Source: Flavobacterium sp. (GTDB lineage Bacteria; Bacteroidota; Bacteroidia; Flavobacteriales; Flavobacteriaceae). Taken from it: DNA of 7,870 nt. The DNA lies in the NCBI RefSeq assembly GCF_003525665.1, contig NZ_DQDX01000143.1, positions 13,124 through 20,993 on the forward strand, written 5' to 3'. Below, piece by piece: positions 1 to 5,778 of the stretch; positions within the stretch are counted from its first letter, which is position 1, and each line of letters begins with the position of its first letter. Under the pieces are notes generated by a model. It worked only from the letters and a program-made list of their open reading frames with translations, did no database searches and was not told the DNA's origin. Both the position numbers and the translations under genes were made by a program.

Positions 1-57
1 TCGTTCAATATTAATAGTAGATTTACAATCTATTTACGTTATAAAAATATAGTTGTT

Positions 58-1311
58 ATGAGTATAAAATTTAGATTAACTCTAATGAGTTTTCTTCAGT
101 TCTTCGTTTGGGGTGCATGGTTGATTACTGTTGCCAACTACTGGTTTGGAACTAAACAATGGAGTGGAGCCGAATTTGGAGCAATTTTTTCAACATTAGG
201 AATTTCTTCTATAATAATGCCAGCCATTACCGGAATCATCGCTGACAAATACATTAATGCCGAAAAATTATACGGCGTTCTTCATATTTTAGGCGGAATT
301 GCATTGCTTTATATTCCGCAAGTTGATAATCCTACTACTTTTTATTATGTGATTTTTGCTGCAATGTTGTGTTATATGCCAACGATTTCTTTGTCAAATT
401 CTATTGCTTATAATATTTTAAAAACTAACAATTATGATGTTGTAAAGGTTTTTCCACCCATTAGAGTTTGGGGAACAATTGGCTTTATTGTAGCTATGTG
501 GATTACCAATTTATCTGGAAATAAAGCATCTTACAATATGTTTTACCTTGCTGCAATTGCTGCAATCGCGTTAGGGTTTTATTCTTTTTCATTACCAAAA
601 TGTCCGCCACAAAAATTAATTTCAAAAGATGCAACTGTATTTGAAAAACTTGGTTTGGATGCATTCAAATTATTTGGAACTTATAAAATGGCGTTGTTTT
701 TTATTTTTTCAATGTTTCTTGGTGGCGCTTTGCAATTGACAAACATGTATGGCGATGTCTATTTATCTGAATTTTCTAAAGTTCCAGAATATGCCGATTC
801 CTTTGTGGTGAAATATTCTACTATTATAATGTCTATTTCTCAAGTATCTGAAACTTTGTTTATTCTTGCAATTCCGTTTTTCTTGAAACGATTTGGAATC
901 AAACAAGTAATGTTAATATCGATGCTGGCTTGGGTTTTACGTTTCGGATTATTTGCTTATGGAAATCCAGTTGACGGTTTGTGGATGATTATTGTTTCTT
1001 GTATTGTTTACGGAATGGCATTTGACTTCTTCAATATTTCGGGTTCATTATTTATTGAAACTACAACCGATTCTAAAATTCGTTCTTCGGCTCAAGGTTT
1101 GTTCATGATGATGTCAAACGGTTTCGGAGCTTTCTTTGGCGGAATTATAAGCGGAATAGTAATTGATACTTATTTTACAGATAATGGTGTAAGAGATTGG
1201 CATAACATTTGGCTAGCTTTTGCAGGATATGCTTTAGTTATTGCGATTGCATTTGCAGTTTTATTTAAACACAAACACGAACCCAACGATGTGGCGAATG
1301 TAAGTCACTAG
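58..1311 (+). CDS. nupG: Nucleoside:H+ symporter, NupG-type MFS permease
   Basis: The 417-residue protein belongs to the nucleoside:H+ symporter family of the major facilitator superfamily and would import nucleosides across the inner membrane using the proton gradient. It closely resembles E. coli NupG (418 aa as I recall it) along its whole length. Matching stretches include SFLQFFVWGAWL (11-22), the YMPT loop (106-109), FPPIRVWGTIGFI (132-144), MLAWVLRFGLFAYG (289-302), YGMAFDFFNISGS (318-330) and the SSAQG...MMSNGFGAFFGG segment (343-362). About twelve hydrophobic helices can be traced, with a polar central loop at about 181-205. The ATG at 58 is chosen because the N-terminus then lines up with NupG. 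No Shine-Dalgarno is present, as expected for the phylum. Only 57 bases precede it and no clear promoter is visible there, so it may be cotranscribed with a gene to the left. A terminator follows directly. Exact substrate range (purine versus pyrimidine nucleosides) is not readable from sequence. Confidence 0.95.
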   Translation: MSIKFRLTLMSFLQFFVWGAWLITVANYWFGTKQWSGAEFGAIFSTLGISSIIMPAITGIIADKYINAEKLYGVLHILGGIALLYIPQVDNPTTFYYVIFAAMLCYMPTISLSNSIAYNILKTNNYDVVKVFPPIRVWGTIGFIVAMWITNLSGNKASYNMFYLAAIAAIALGFYSFSLPKCPPQKLISKDATVFEKLGLDAFKLFGTYKMALFFIFSMFLGGALQLTNMYGDVYLSEFSKVPEYADSFVVKYSTIIMSISQVSETLFILAIPFFLKRFGIKQVMLISMLAWVLRFGLFAYGNPVDGLWMIIVSCIVYGMAFDFFNISGSLFIETTTDSKIRSSAQGLFMMMSNGFGAFFGGIISGIVIDTYFTDNGVRDWHNIWLAFAGYALVIAIAFAVLFKHKHEPNDVANVSH

Positions 1312-1323
1312 AAAAATAAATAT

Positions 1324-1358
1324 AAATCCGATAGTTTTTAATTATCGGATTTTTTATT
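1324..1358 (+). terminator. Intrinsic terminator of nupG
   Basis: A perfect 10-bp stem (AAATCCGATA at 1324-1333 pairing with TATCGGATTT at 1343-1352) encloses a 9-nt loop and runs into a T-rich tract (1350-1355). It begins 12 bases after the nupG stop codon, so it most likely ends the nupG transcript and isolates the rpsA unit downstream. Confidence 0.85.
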
Positions 1359-1373
1359 CAATACAATTGCTAT

Positions 1374-1450
1374 CTAGCCCTGATTGTAGTGGAAATTAAA
1401 ATGCCTTCATTCTTTTGAAGGCATTTTAATTGCAATGAAAAGCAGGAAAA
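1374..1450 (+). repeat. Structured intergenic repeat element, copy 1
   Basis: This element begins CTAGCCCTGATTGTAGTGG (1374-1392) and ends AGCAGGAAAA (1441-1450). A perfect 16-bp hairpin lies between them: arms 1394-1409 and 1416-1431, six-base loop. The same 5' and 3' end sequences, around a hairpin of quite different sequence, occur on the - strand at 3519-3590. In both copies CCTG near the 5' end can pair with CAGG near the 3' end, which would close an outer helix around the hairpin. Conserved ends with a changed but still paired hairpin suggest a structured RNA rather than a simple DNA repeat. From memory, similar CTAGCCCTGAT...GCAGGAAA elements are common between genes in Flavobacterium genomes. 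It may correspond to the Flavo-1 RNA motif, but I cannot confirm that here. The element lies 62 bases after nupG, beyond its terminator, and upstream of the rpsA promoter. Confidence 0.7.
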
Positions 1451-1526
1451 CGGAAACCAAGAAAGCACCATACCATTCGCTCCAAATAAAAAACTATTTG
1501 CACTTCTCTTTTTTCTAACGTCATTA

Positions 1527-1557
1527 TTTGTAGATTGATAAAAAAGTAGTACTTTTG
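1527..1557 (+). promoter_or_regulatory. Bacteroidota-type promoter of rpsA
   Basis: TTTG at 1527-1530 and TACTTTTG at 1550-1557 match the -33 (TTTG) and -7 (TAnnTTTG) elements used by the primary sigma factor of Bacteroidota, with a 19-bp spacer. Transcription would start at about 1562-1565, giving a leader of about 110 nt before the rpsA ATG. This is the best match to the consensus in the window, which fits a strongly expressed ribosomal protein gene. Confidence 0.8.
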
Positions 1558-1566
1558 CAGTCCAAA

Positions 1567-1608
1567 ATGCAGAGTAGAGTTTCGTTTGGAAATCAATTAT
1601 TTATGTAA
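1567..1608 (+). CDS. Possible 13-codon leader ORF upstream of rpsA
   Basis: An ATG two to five bases after the predicted transcription start opens a 13-codon reading frame (MQSRVSFGNQLFM) that ends at TAA 1606-1608. Its last sense codon plus stop also form a minimal ATG-TAA start-stop. If used, it would be translated almost leaderless. There is no ribosome binding site or conservation evidence, and so short a frame can occur by chance. It is listed because it sits in the rpsA leader together with a second mini-ORF that overlaps the rpsA start. Confidence 0.2.
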   Translation: MQSRVSFGNQLFM

Positions 1609-1642
1609 AACACTTTTGTTTTTCTATCGCTTAAAGAAACTC

Positions 1643-1681
1643 ATGAAAAACAAAATACAAATTTTTTATCAGCATGTCTGA
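1643..1681 (+). CDS. Possible 12-codon leader ORF overlapping the rpsA start
   Basis: ATG at 1643 opens MKNKIQIFYQHV and stops at TGA 1679-1681, five bases after the ATG codon of rpsA (1674-1676), in a different frame. A ribosome ending here would lie directly on the rpsA start, the geometry expected for translational coupling or for interference with initiation. The start has an A-rich surround (AAACTCATGAAAAAC) like real starts in this phylum. Chance occurrence in A+T-rich DNA remains quite possible. Confidence 0.25.
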   Translation: MKNKIQIFYQHV

Positions 1682-3446
1682 ATTAAACAAAGAACAACAA
1701 GATTTTTTAAACGAATTTAACTGGCACAATTACGCAGAAGGAATTGATTTAGTTGACGAAAAAAACTTACAAGAATTTGAAGACTTAGTTTCTAAAACTT
1801 TCATCGACACAGATCAAGAAGAAGTAGTAGAAGGTGTAGTTGTTAGAATTACAGAAAGAGACGCTATTGTTGACATCAACGCAAAATCTGAAGGTGTAAT
1901 TTCATTAAATGAATTTCGCTACAATCCAGGTTTAAAAGTTGGTGACAAAGTAGAAGTATTAATTGACGTTCGTGAGGACAAAACAGGTCAATTGGTATTA
2001 TCTCACAGAAAAGCTAGAACAATTAAGTCTTGGGATAGAGTTATTTCTGCAAACGAAACAGGTGAAATCGTTACTGGTTTTGTTAAATGTAGAACTAAAG
2101 GTGGTATGATTGTAGATGTTTTCGGAATTGAAGCATTCTTACCAGGTTCACAAATTGATGTGAAACCAATCCGTGACTATGATGTATATGTGAACAAAAT
2201 GATGGAATTTAAAGTTGTGAAAATTAATCACGAATTTAAAAACGTTGTTGTATCGCACAAAGCGCTTATCGAAGCAGATATCGAAGTTCAGAAAAAAGAA
2301 ATTATTGGTCAATTAGAAAAAGGACAAGTATTAGAAGGTGTTGTTAAAAACATTACTTCTTATGGTGTGTTTATTGACTTAGGTGGTGTTGATGGATTAA
2401 TCCACATTACTGACCTTTCTTGGTCTAGAATCAATCACCCAAGTGAAGTTCTTGAATTAGATCAAAAATTAAACGTAGTAATCCTTGATTTCGATGACGA
2501 AAAAACAAGAATTCAATTAGGTTTAAAACAATTAAACGCTCACCCATGGGATGCACTTGGTGCTGAACTTAAAGTTGGTGACAAAGTGAAAGGTAAAGTA
2601 GTAGTTATTGCTGATTACGGTGCTTTCATTGAAGTTGCTGAAGGTGTTGAAGGTCTAATCCACGTTTCTGAAATGTCTTGGTCTACACATTTACGTAGCG
2701 CTCAAGATTTCGTAAAAGTTGGTGATGTTGTTGAAGCAGTTGTATTAACTCTTGACAGAGACGAAAGAAAAATGTCATTAGGTATCAAGCAAATGACTCA
2801 AGATCCATGGACTGATATCACTTCTAAATACCCAGTAGGTTCTAAACATACAGGTATCGTTAGAAACTTTACAAACTTTGGTATTTTCGTAGAACTTGAA
2901 GAAGGAATTGATGGATTAGTTTACATCTCTGACTTATCTTGGACTAAGAAAATCAAACATCCATCAGAATTTGTTAACGTAGGTGACAAACTAGATGTAG
3001 TAGTATTAGAATTAGATGTTGACGGACGTAAATTATCTTTAGGTCACAAACAAACTACTGCTAATCCTTGGGACAAACATGAAGATGCATTTGCTGTTGG
3101 AACTATCCACACAGGAACAATTGCTGAAATCGTTGACAAAGGTGCTACTGTAGATTTCGGAGATGATGTTGTTGCATTTATTCCAACACGTCACTTAGAA
3201 AAAGAAGATGGTAAAAAATTGAAAAAAGGCGACGAAGCTGAATTCAAAGTTATCGAATTCAATAAAGAATTCAAAAGAGTAGTGGCATCGCACACTGCAA
3301 TCTTTAGAGAAGAAGAAGAAAAAGCTGTGAAAGCTGCATCAGAATCTGTTGCTAGTTCTAACAACAACAATCAAACTTCAACTTTAGGAGATAACAATGA
3401 TATCTTAGCTGAATTAAAAGCTAAAATGGAAAAAGGAGGAAAATAA
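1674..3446 (+). CDS. rpsA: 30S ribosomal protein S1
   Basis: The 590-residue protein binds mRNA on the small ribosomal subunit and helps recruit and unfold transcripts for initiation. Six S1 (OB-fold) repeats can be placed at about 49-114, 129-197, 216-285, 301-374, 388-461 and 476-544. Repeats 3-5 carry the classic pattern G-x-V-x-x-(Y/F)-G-x-F-(I/V)-(D/E) ... G-L-(I/V)-(H/Y)-(I/V)-S/T-(D/E)-(L/M)-S-W (for example 229-250 and 315-336) and are the most alike. Repeats 1, 2 and 6 are divergent, as is usual for S1. A charged tail at 545-590, including an SSNNNN linker and a short helix-like end, follows repeat 6. The length is normal for the phylum. The ATG at 1674 gives a complete repeat 1 and a typical acidic N-terminus. 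The gene appears monocistronic, with its own promoter and terminator. cmk, the frequent upstream neighbour of rpsA in other bacteria, is absent. Confidence 0.97.
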   Translation: MSELNKEQQDFLNEFNWHNYAEGIDLVDEKNLQEFEDLVSKTFIDTDQEEVVEGVVVRITERDAIVDINAKSEGVISLNEFRYNPGLKVGDKVEVLIDVREDKTGQLVLSHRKARTIKSWDRVISANETGEIVTGFVKCRTKGGMIVDVFGIEAFLPGSQIDVKPIRDYDVYVNKMMEFKVVKINHEFKNVVVSHKALIEADIEVQKKEIIGQLEKGQVLEGVVKNITSYGVFIDLGGVDGLIHITDLSWSRINHPSEVLELDQKLNVVILDFDDEKTRIQLGLKQLNAHPWDALGAELKVGDKVKGKVVVIADYGAFIEVAEGVEGLIHVSEMSWSTHLRSAQDFVKVGDVVEAVVLTLDRDERKMSLGIKQMTQDPWTDITSKYPVGSKHTGIVRNFTNFGIFVELEEGIDGLVYISDLSWTKKIKHPSEFVNVGDKLDVVVLELDVDGRKLSLGHKQTTANPWDKHEDAFAVGTIHTGTIAEIVDKGATVDFGDDVVAFIPTRHLEKEDGKKLKKGDEAEFKVIEFNKEFKRVVASHTAIFREEEEKAVKAASESVASSNNNNQTSTLGDNNDILAELKAKMEKGGK

Positions 3447-3468
3447 TTCTCTAATTTTCTAAAATAAT

Positions 3469-3501
3469 AAAAGCTCTCAAGAAATTGGGAGCTTTTTTTT
3501 T
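3469..3501 (+). terminator. Intrinsic terminator of rpsA
   Basis: A 12-bp stem (AAAAGCTCTCAA at 3469-3480 with TTGGGAGCTTTT at 3485-3496, one G-U wobble) with a GAAA loop leads into nine T residues (3493-3501), 22 bases after the rpsA stop. Read in reverse it also has a hairpin followed by a T-rich stretch, but with one A-C mismatch. It may therefore serve more weakly as the end of the convergent exbD-like transcript. Confidence 0.9.
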
Positions 3502-3518
3502 GGTTTTATTTGAAGCTA

Positions 3519-3590
3519 TTTCCTGCTGTACGCTATATCTTTTTATTTTTAAAGAAAAAATAAAAAGGATGCCGCTTCCATCAGGGCTAG
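3519..3590 (-). repeat. Structured intergenic repeat element, copy 2
   Basis: Read on the - strand, the element begins CTAGCCCTGATGGAAGCGG (3590 downwards) and ends AGCAGGAAA (3527-3519), matching the ends of copy 1 at 1374-1450. The hairpin between is built almost only of A and T (arms about 3537-3550 and 3556-3570, loop 3551-3555, one bulged C), unlike the sequence of copy 1. The possible closing CCTG/CAGG pairing is kept. A GAAGC near the 5' end and a GCTTC at 3516-3512 just past the 3' end could add a further helix in this copy. It lies about 28 bases downstream of the exbD-like stop codon on the same strand, so it could be part of that gene's 3' untranslated region. Confidence 0.7.
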
Positions 3591-3618
3591 GGCAGTCCGT
3601 TTTTATAGGAAATTTGGT

Positions 3619-4158
3619 TTAATGCATTGCTAATAAATTATTTTCTCCTGGCGTAAAATAGTTTACAACGTTATAAGTTTGAATATTTGTAATCGCCATT
3701 TCATCCAAAATAGAAACTAAATTACCAAAATTAGAATTTTTACTTGGTTTGATAATAACAATTGCACCTCGATCTCGATCACCAAGTTGTTCTGTTATCA
3801 TTTTATTTTTCGTTAGTAATTCCTTTCTAATTCCTTCTTTGCCATAACTTAGAGTTTTTGGTTTGTCGTCAGGATATTCTAATAAGCCTTGATAGGTTAT
3901 TATTTTATTGTTGTCGTCAAGTAAAATTGTGATTACTCTATCTGGTCTTGGACCACAACTAATTCCACACGTAATATCACCACCTGTATCTGGTAAACCC
4001 AAACTCATTGATTTAGGTTTGGCTAATTCAATGGTTACCATAAAAAAGATGATTAACAAAAACGAAATGCTAACCATTGCAGTAAAATCAACTTTTGTGT
4101 TTAACTTTTTGCTTCTTGGTTTGTTTAATCTACCAAAATCGTTACTGCTTTCACTCAT
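3619..4158 (-). CDS. ExbD/TolR-family protein lacking the channel aspartate
   Basis: The 179-residue protein has the ExbD/TolR layout: a basic N-terminus (KPRSKKLNTK, 13-22), one membrane helix (about 27-46) and a periplasmic domain. Such proteins pair with ExbB/TolQ and use proton flow to energise TonB or Tol complexes. The entry motif VDFTAMVSISFLLIIFFMVT (23-42) aligns with the usual VDMTPMVDLxFLLLTFFM. However, Ser30 (codon AGC, complement of 4069-4071) stands where the essential proton-carrying Asp is expected, and Ala27 replaces the usual Pro. The periplasmic part keeps family features typical of Bacteroidota members (VITILLDDNNKIITYQG 75-91, IVIIKP 133-138, LVSILDEM 147-154). It also holds a Cys64-x3-Cys68 pair. 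No exbB, tonB or second exbD lies in the window. The gene for a two-helix membrane protein lies 98 bases upstream on the same strand. Family membership is clear, but a role in proton-driven transport is doubtful. Confidence 0.85.
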   Translation of the reverse strand: MSESSNDFGRLNKPRSKKLNTKVDFTAMVSISFLLIIFFMVTIELAKPKSMSLGLPDTGGDITCGISCGPRPDRVITILLDDNNKIITYQGLLEYPDDKPKTLSYGKEGIRKELLTKNKMITEQLGDRDRGAIVIIKPSKNSNFGNLVSILDEMAITNIQTYNVVNYFTPGENNLLAMH

Positions 4159-4256
4159 GATATTTTATTTTTAAGGTTAAAATAAATTTGTTCACAAACT
4201 AGTCTACAATTATAACGATAGAAATAAAATGTTAGTATCTCATTTAAAGACTTTTA

Positions 4257-4973
4257 TTAATTTTCCTTAAAAGGTCGGTTCCAAATTACATCATTAAAAT
4301 TTTTACCCATCATAAAAAAGTAATAACCTACCGTTCCAACCATAGATTTAAACATAAAAAGAAAAATGATAACCGGAGCCAATGCAACCGACTTGCTCAA
4401 ATTATTGGTAGGAGTGAAGTACGTTCCGATTAAGCTTATCATTAAACAGAAGACAACAAACAAAGCAATGTTTCTGATTGGTAAAACCATCAGTTTTCGA
4501 TACCAACTCAAGTCAGTTCCCCATTTGTGAATTAAATAGTAGTAGTTGTTTCCGATTGGAACAAAAAGCAACGGATCATCGTAATTCTTCAGCTCAAATG
4601 CTTTGCTTGGAGCAACAATTTTAAATCCGTCTAATTTAGTATTGTGATTTTTTTCTAAGGCAGTGATCTTCGAAATGGCTTCTTCTGGTATTTCATTTTT
4701 AAATAAAGCACTGTCCAAAAATCGCAATCTGTAATCGATACATACTTTCTTAATCTGATTTTCATGGAAAATTTTATCTGTTTCCAGTAAATCGAAGTTA
4801 AATTCGTTAGATTTTGTTGAACTTTCACTTTTTAAGGTATCCAATATTTGATTTCTGTCGATTTCATTTTGCTTCAAAATCGAATAGACTTCTTGTAAAA
4901 GTACTTCTTCCGAAAGAGTTTTTTTTCTACTTATTAGCAACTCATCAACTAATGTCTTGTTGTTTAGTAACAT
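4257..4973 (-). CDS. Hypothetical membrane protein with two C-terminal helices
   Basis: I do not recognise a named family for this 238-residue protein. The N-terminal part (about 5-55) is charged and likely helical. A soluble middle section follows with notable stretches NEFNFDLLETDKIFH (56-70), IDYRLRFLDSALF (79-91) and DDPLLFVPIGNNYYYLIHKWG (132-152), the last rich in aromatic residues. Two membrane helices lie at about 168-187 and 196-222, joined by a short loop, so both the bulk of the protein and the C-terminal tail probably face the cytoplasm. No signal peptide or catalytic motif is visible. As far as I can recall, proteins of this kind occur in other flavobacteria as conserved hypotheticals. 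The ATG at 4973 gives a sensible N-terminus. It precedes the exbD-like gene by 98 bases on the same strand with no strong terminator between, so the two may be cotranscribed, although that gap leaves room for a separate promoter. Confidence 0.75.
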   Translation of the reverse strand: MLLNNKTLVDELLISRKKTLSEEVLLQEVYSILKQNEIDRNQILDTLKSESSTKSNEFNFDLLETDKIFHENQIKKVCIDYRLRFLDSALFKNEIPEEAISKITALEKNHNTKLDGFKIVAPSKAFELKNYDDPLLFVPIGNNYYYLIHKWGTDLSWYRKLMVLPIRNIALFVVFCLMISLIGTYFTPTNNLSKSVALAPVIIFLFMFKSMVGTVGYYFFMMGKNFNDVIWNRPFKEN

Positions 4974-4979
4974 GATTTA

Positions 4980-5034
4980 ATTGTATTTGAATGAATTAAT
5001 GACTACTTAAATACAATCTAATTTAATGAATTAG
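4980..5034. promoter_or_regulatory. Inverted repeats before the hypothetical membrane gene
   Basis: ATTGTATTT (4980-4988) and AAATACAAT (5009-5017) form perfect 9-base inverted arms around a 20-base spacer. Next to them CTAATT (5018-5023) and AATTAG (5029-5034) form a second dyad, and AATGAATTA occurs twice (4990-4998, 5025-5033). This cluster starts seven bases upstream of the ATG at 4973, so it is the leader or operator region of the - strand gene. No consensus promoter could be assigned on either strand. In DNA this A+T-rich some of this symmetry may be chance. Confidence 0.3.
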
Positions 5035-5089
5035 TGTGAATTACAAAATTTTATGCACCAAATTCAATTATTAAACTTATGTTAATTTT

Positions 5090-5135
5090 TAGAAGCTAGA
5101 AAACCAAAAGAAATTTACCAGCGTAAATGCTTCTA
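5090..5135 (+). promoter_or_regulatory. Nested dyad in the fasciclin upstream region
   Basis: A perfect dyad ATTTAC-CAGC-GTAAAT (5113-5128) sits directly against the 3' arm of a second perfect inverted repeat, TAGAAGC (5090-5096) and GCTTCTA (5129-5135). As RNA this would be a 7-bp stem carrying a 6-bp hairpin, with a 16-nt bulge on the 5' side. As DNA, TTTAC-N4-GTAAA has the spacing of Crp/Fnr-class operators. It ends 25 bases before the fasciclin ATG. Whether it is a leader structure or an operator cannot be settled from one sequence. Confidence 0.4.
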
Positions 5136-5160
5136 TAAACATTTAAAAAAATAAATTATT

Positions 5161-5727
5161 ATGAAAACTAAAAATCTTTTCTCGACATTAATCGTAGCAT
5201 TTTCACTTGTAGTATCAACATCGGCATTTGCTCAAAAAGAAAAAACAGTAACTGTTGGTGGCGCGCCAATGTATCCGTCTAAAAACATTGTGGAAAATGC
5301 TGTAAATTCTAAAGATCACACAACGCTAGTTGCAGCAGTAAAAGCAGCAGGATTAGTAGAGACTTTGCAATCTAAAGGACCATTCACCGTTTTTGCCCCA
5401 ACAAATGCAGCGTTTGACAAATTACCAAAAGGTACCGTTGAAACCTTATTAAAACCGGAAAACTTAAAAACATTACAAACAATTTTAACGTACCACGTAG
5501 TTTCTGGAAAAATGAATTCGACAGATATCGCTAAAGCAATAAAAGCTGGAAATGGAAAAGCAACTTTGAAAACTGTTTCTGGTGGAACGCTTACAGCTTG
5601 GATGAAAGGTAACGATTTATACTTAACAGATGAAAACGGAAATAGTTCTAAGGTTACTATTGCTGATGTTAATCAATCTAATGGTGTAATTCACGTTGTT
5701 GATTCTGTTGTTACTCCAAAATCTTAA
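5161..5727 (+). CDS. Secreted fasciclin (FAS1) domain protein
   Basis: The 188-residue protein has a signal peptide (MKTKNLFSTLIVAFSLVVSTSAFA, cleavage after A24), so it is exported to the periplasm or beyond. There is no lipobox cysteine. One FAS1 domain fills about 42-187: the first conserved box is GPFTVFAPTNAAFDKLP (73-89), the central YHVV motif is at 111-114, and the second box is NGVIHVVDSVVTP (174-186). FAS1 domains mediate adhesion or binding to surface polymers, and small one-domain secreted forms are widespread in Bacteroidota, where their exact ligands are mostly unknown. The mature N-terminus keeps a short linker (TVTVGGAPMYPSKNIVENAVNS, 29-50). The gene is monocistronic, with a structured upstream region and a strong terminator 18 bases after its stop. 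No type IX secretion C-terminal signal is present. Confidence 0.93.
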   Translation: MKTKNLFSTLIVAFSLVVSTSAFAQKEKTVTVGGAPMYPSKNIVENAVNSKDHTTLVAAVKAAGLVETLQSKGPFTVFAPTNAAFDKLPKGTVETLLKPENLKTLQTILTYHVVSGKMNSTDIAKAIKAGNGKATLKTVSGGTLTAWMKGNDLYLTDENGNSSKVTIADVNQSNGVIHVVDSVVTPKS

Positions 5728-5745
5728 AGTAACAAGCATTTCAAC

Positions 5746-5778
5746 AAAAAAGTCCTGATAAACTCAGGACTTTTTTTT
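5746..5778. terminator. Bidirectional terminator between fasciclin and NlpC/P60 genes
   Basis: A perfect 13-bp stem (AAAAAAGTCCTGA at 5746-5758 with TCAGGACTTTTTT at 5764-5776) has a 5-base loop and is flanked by A residues on the left and eight T residues (5771-5778) on the right. It therefore works as an intrinsic terminator in both directions. The stop codon of the - strand peptidase gene (5777-5779) lies at the edge of the T tract, so the two convergent genes share it with no spare sequence. Confidence 0.93.

Noticed and set aside
1394..1431. The 16-bp hairpin as a second terminator for nupG
   Set aside because: It lacks a proper T tract after the stem, a good terminator already precedes it, and it falls inside the repeat element whose ends recur elsewhere, so it is better explained as the element's core.
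3908..4174. An 88-residue open frame on the + strand opposite the exbD-like gene
   Set aside because: It lies wholly antisense to a gene with clear family motifs and has no recognisable protein features; it is a shadow frame.
5262..5269. GGCGCGCC, a G+C-only palindrome in A+T-rich DNA
   Set aside because: It encodes Gly-Ala-Pro in the fasciclin protein and shows no other sign of insertion or a functional site.
5746..5778. The AGTCCTGA...TCAGGACT symmetry as a third copy of the repeat element
   Set aside because: It shares only a short CCTGA string and lacks both conserved ends; it is a typical bidirectional terminator.
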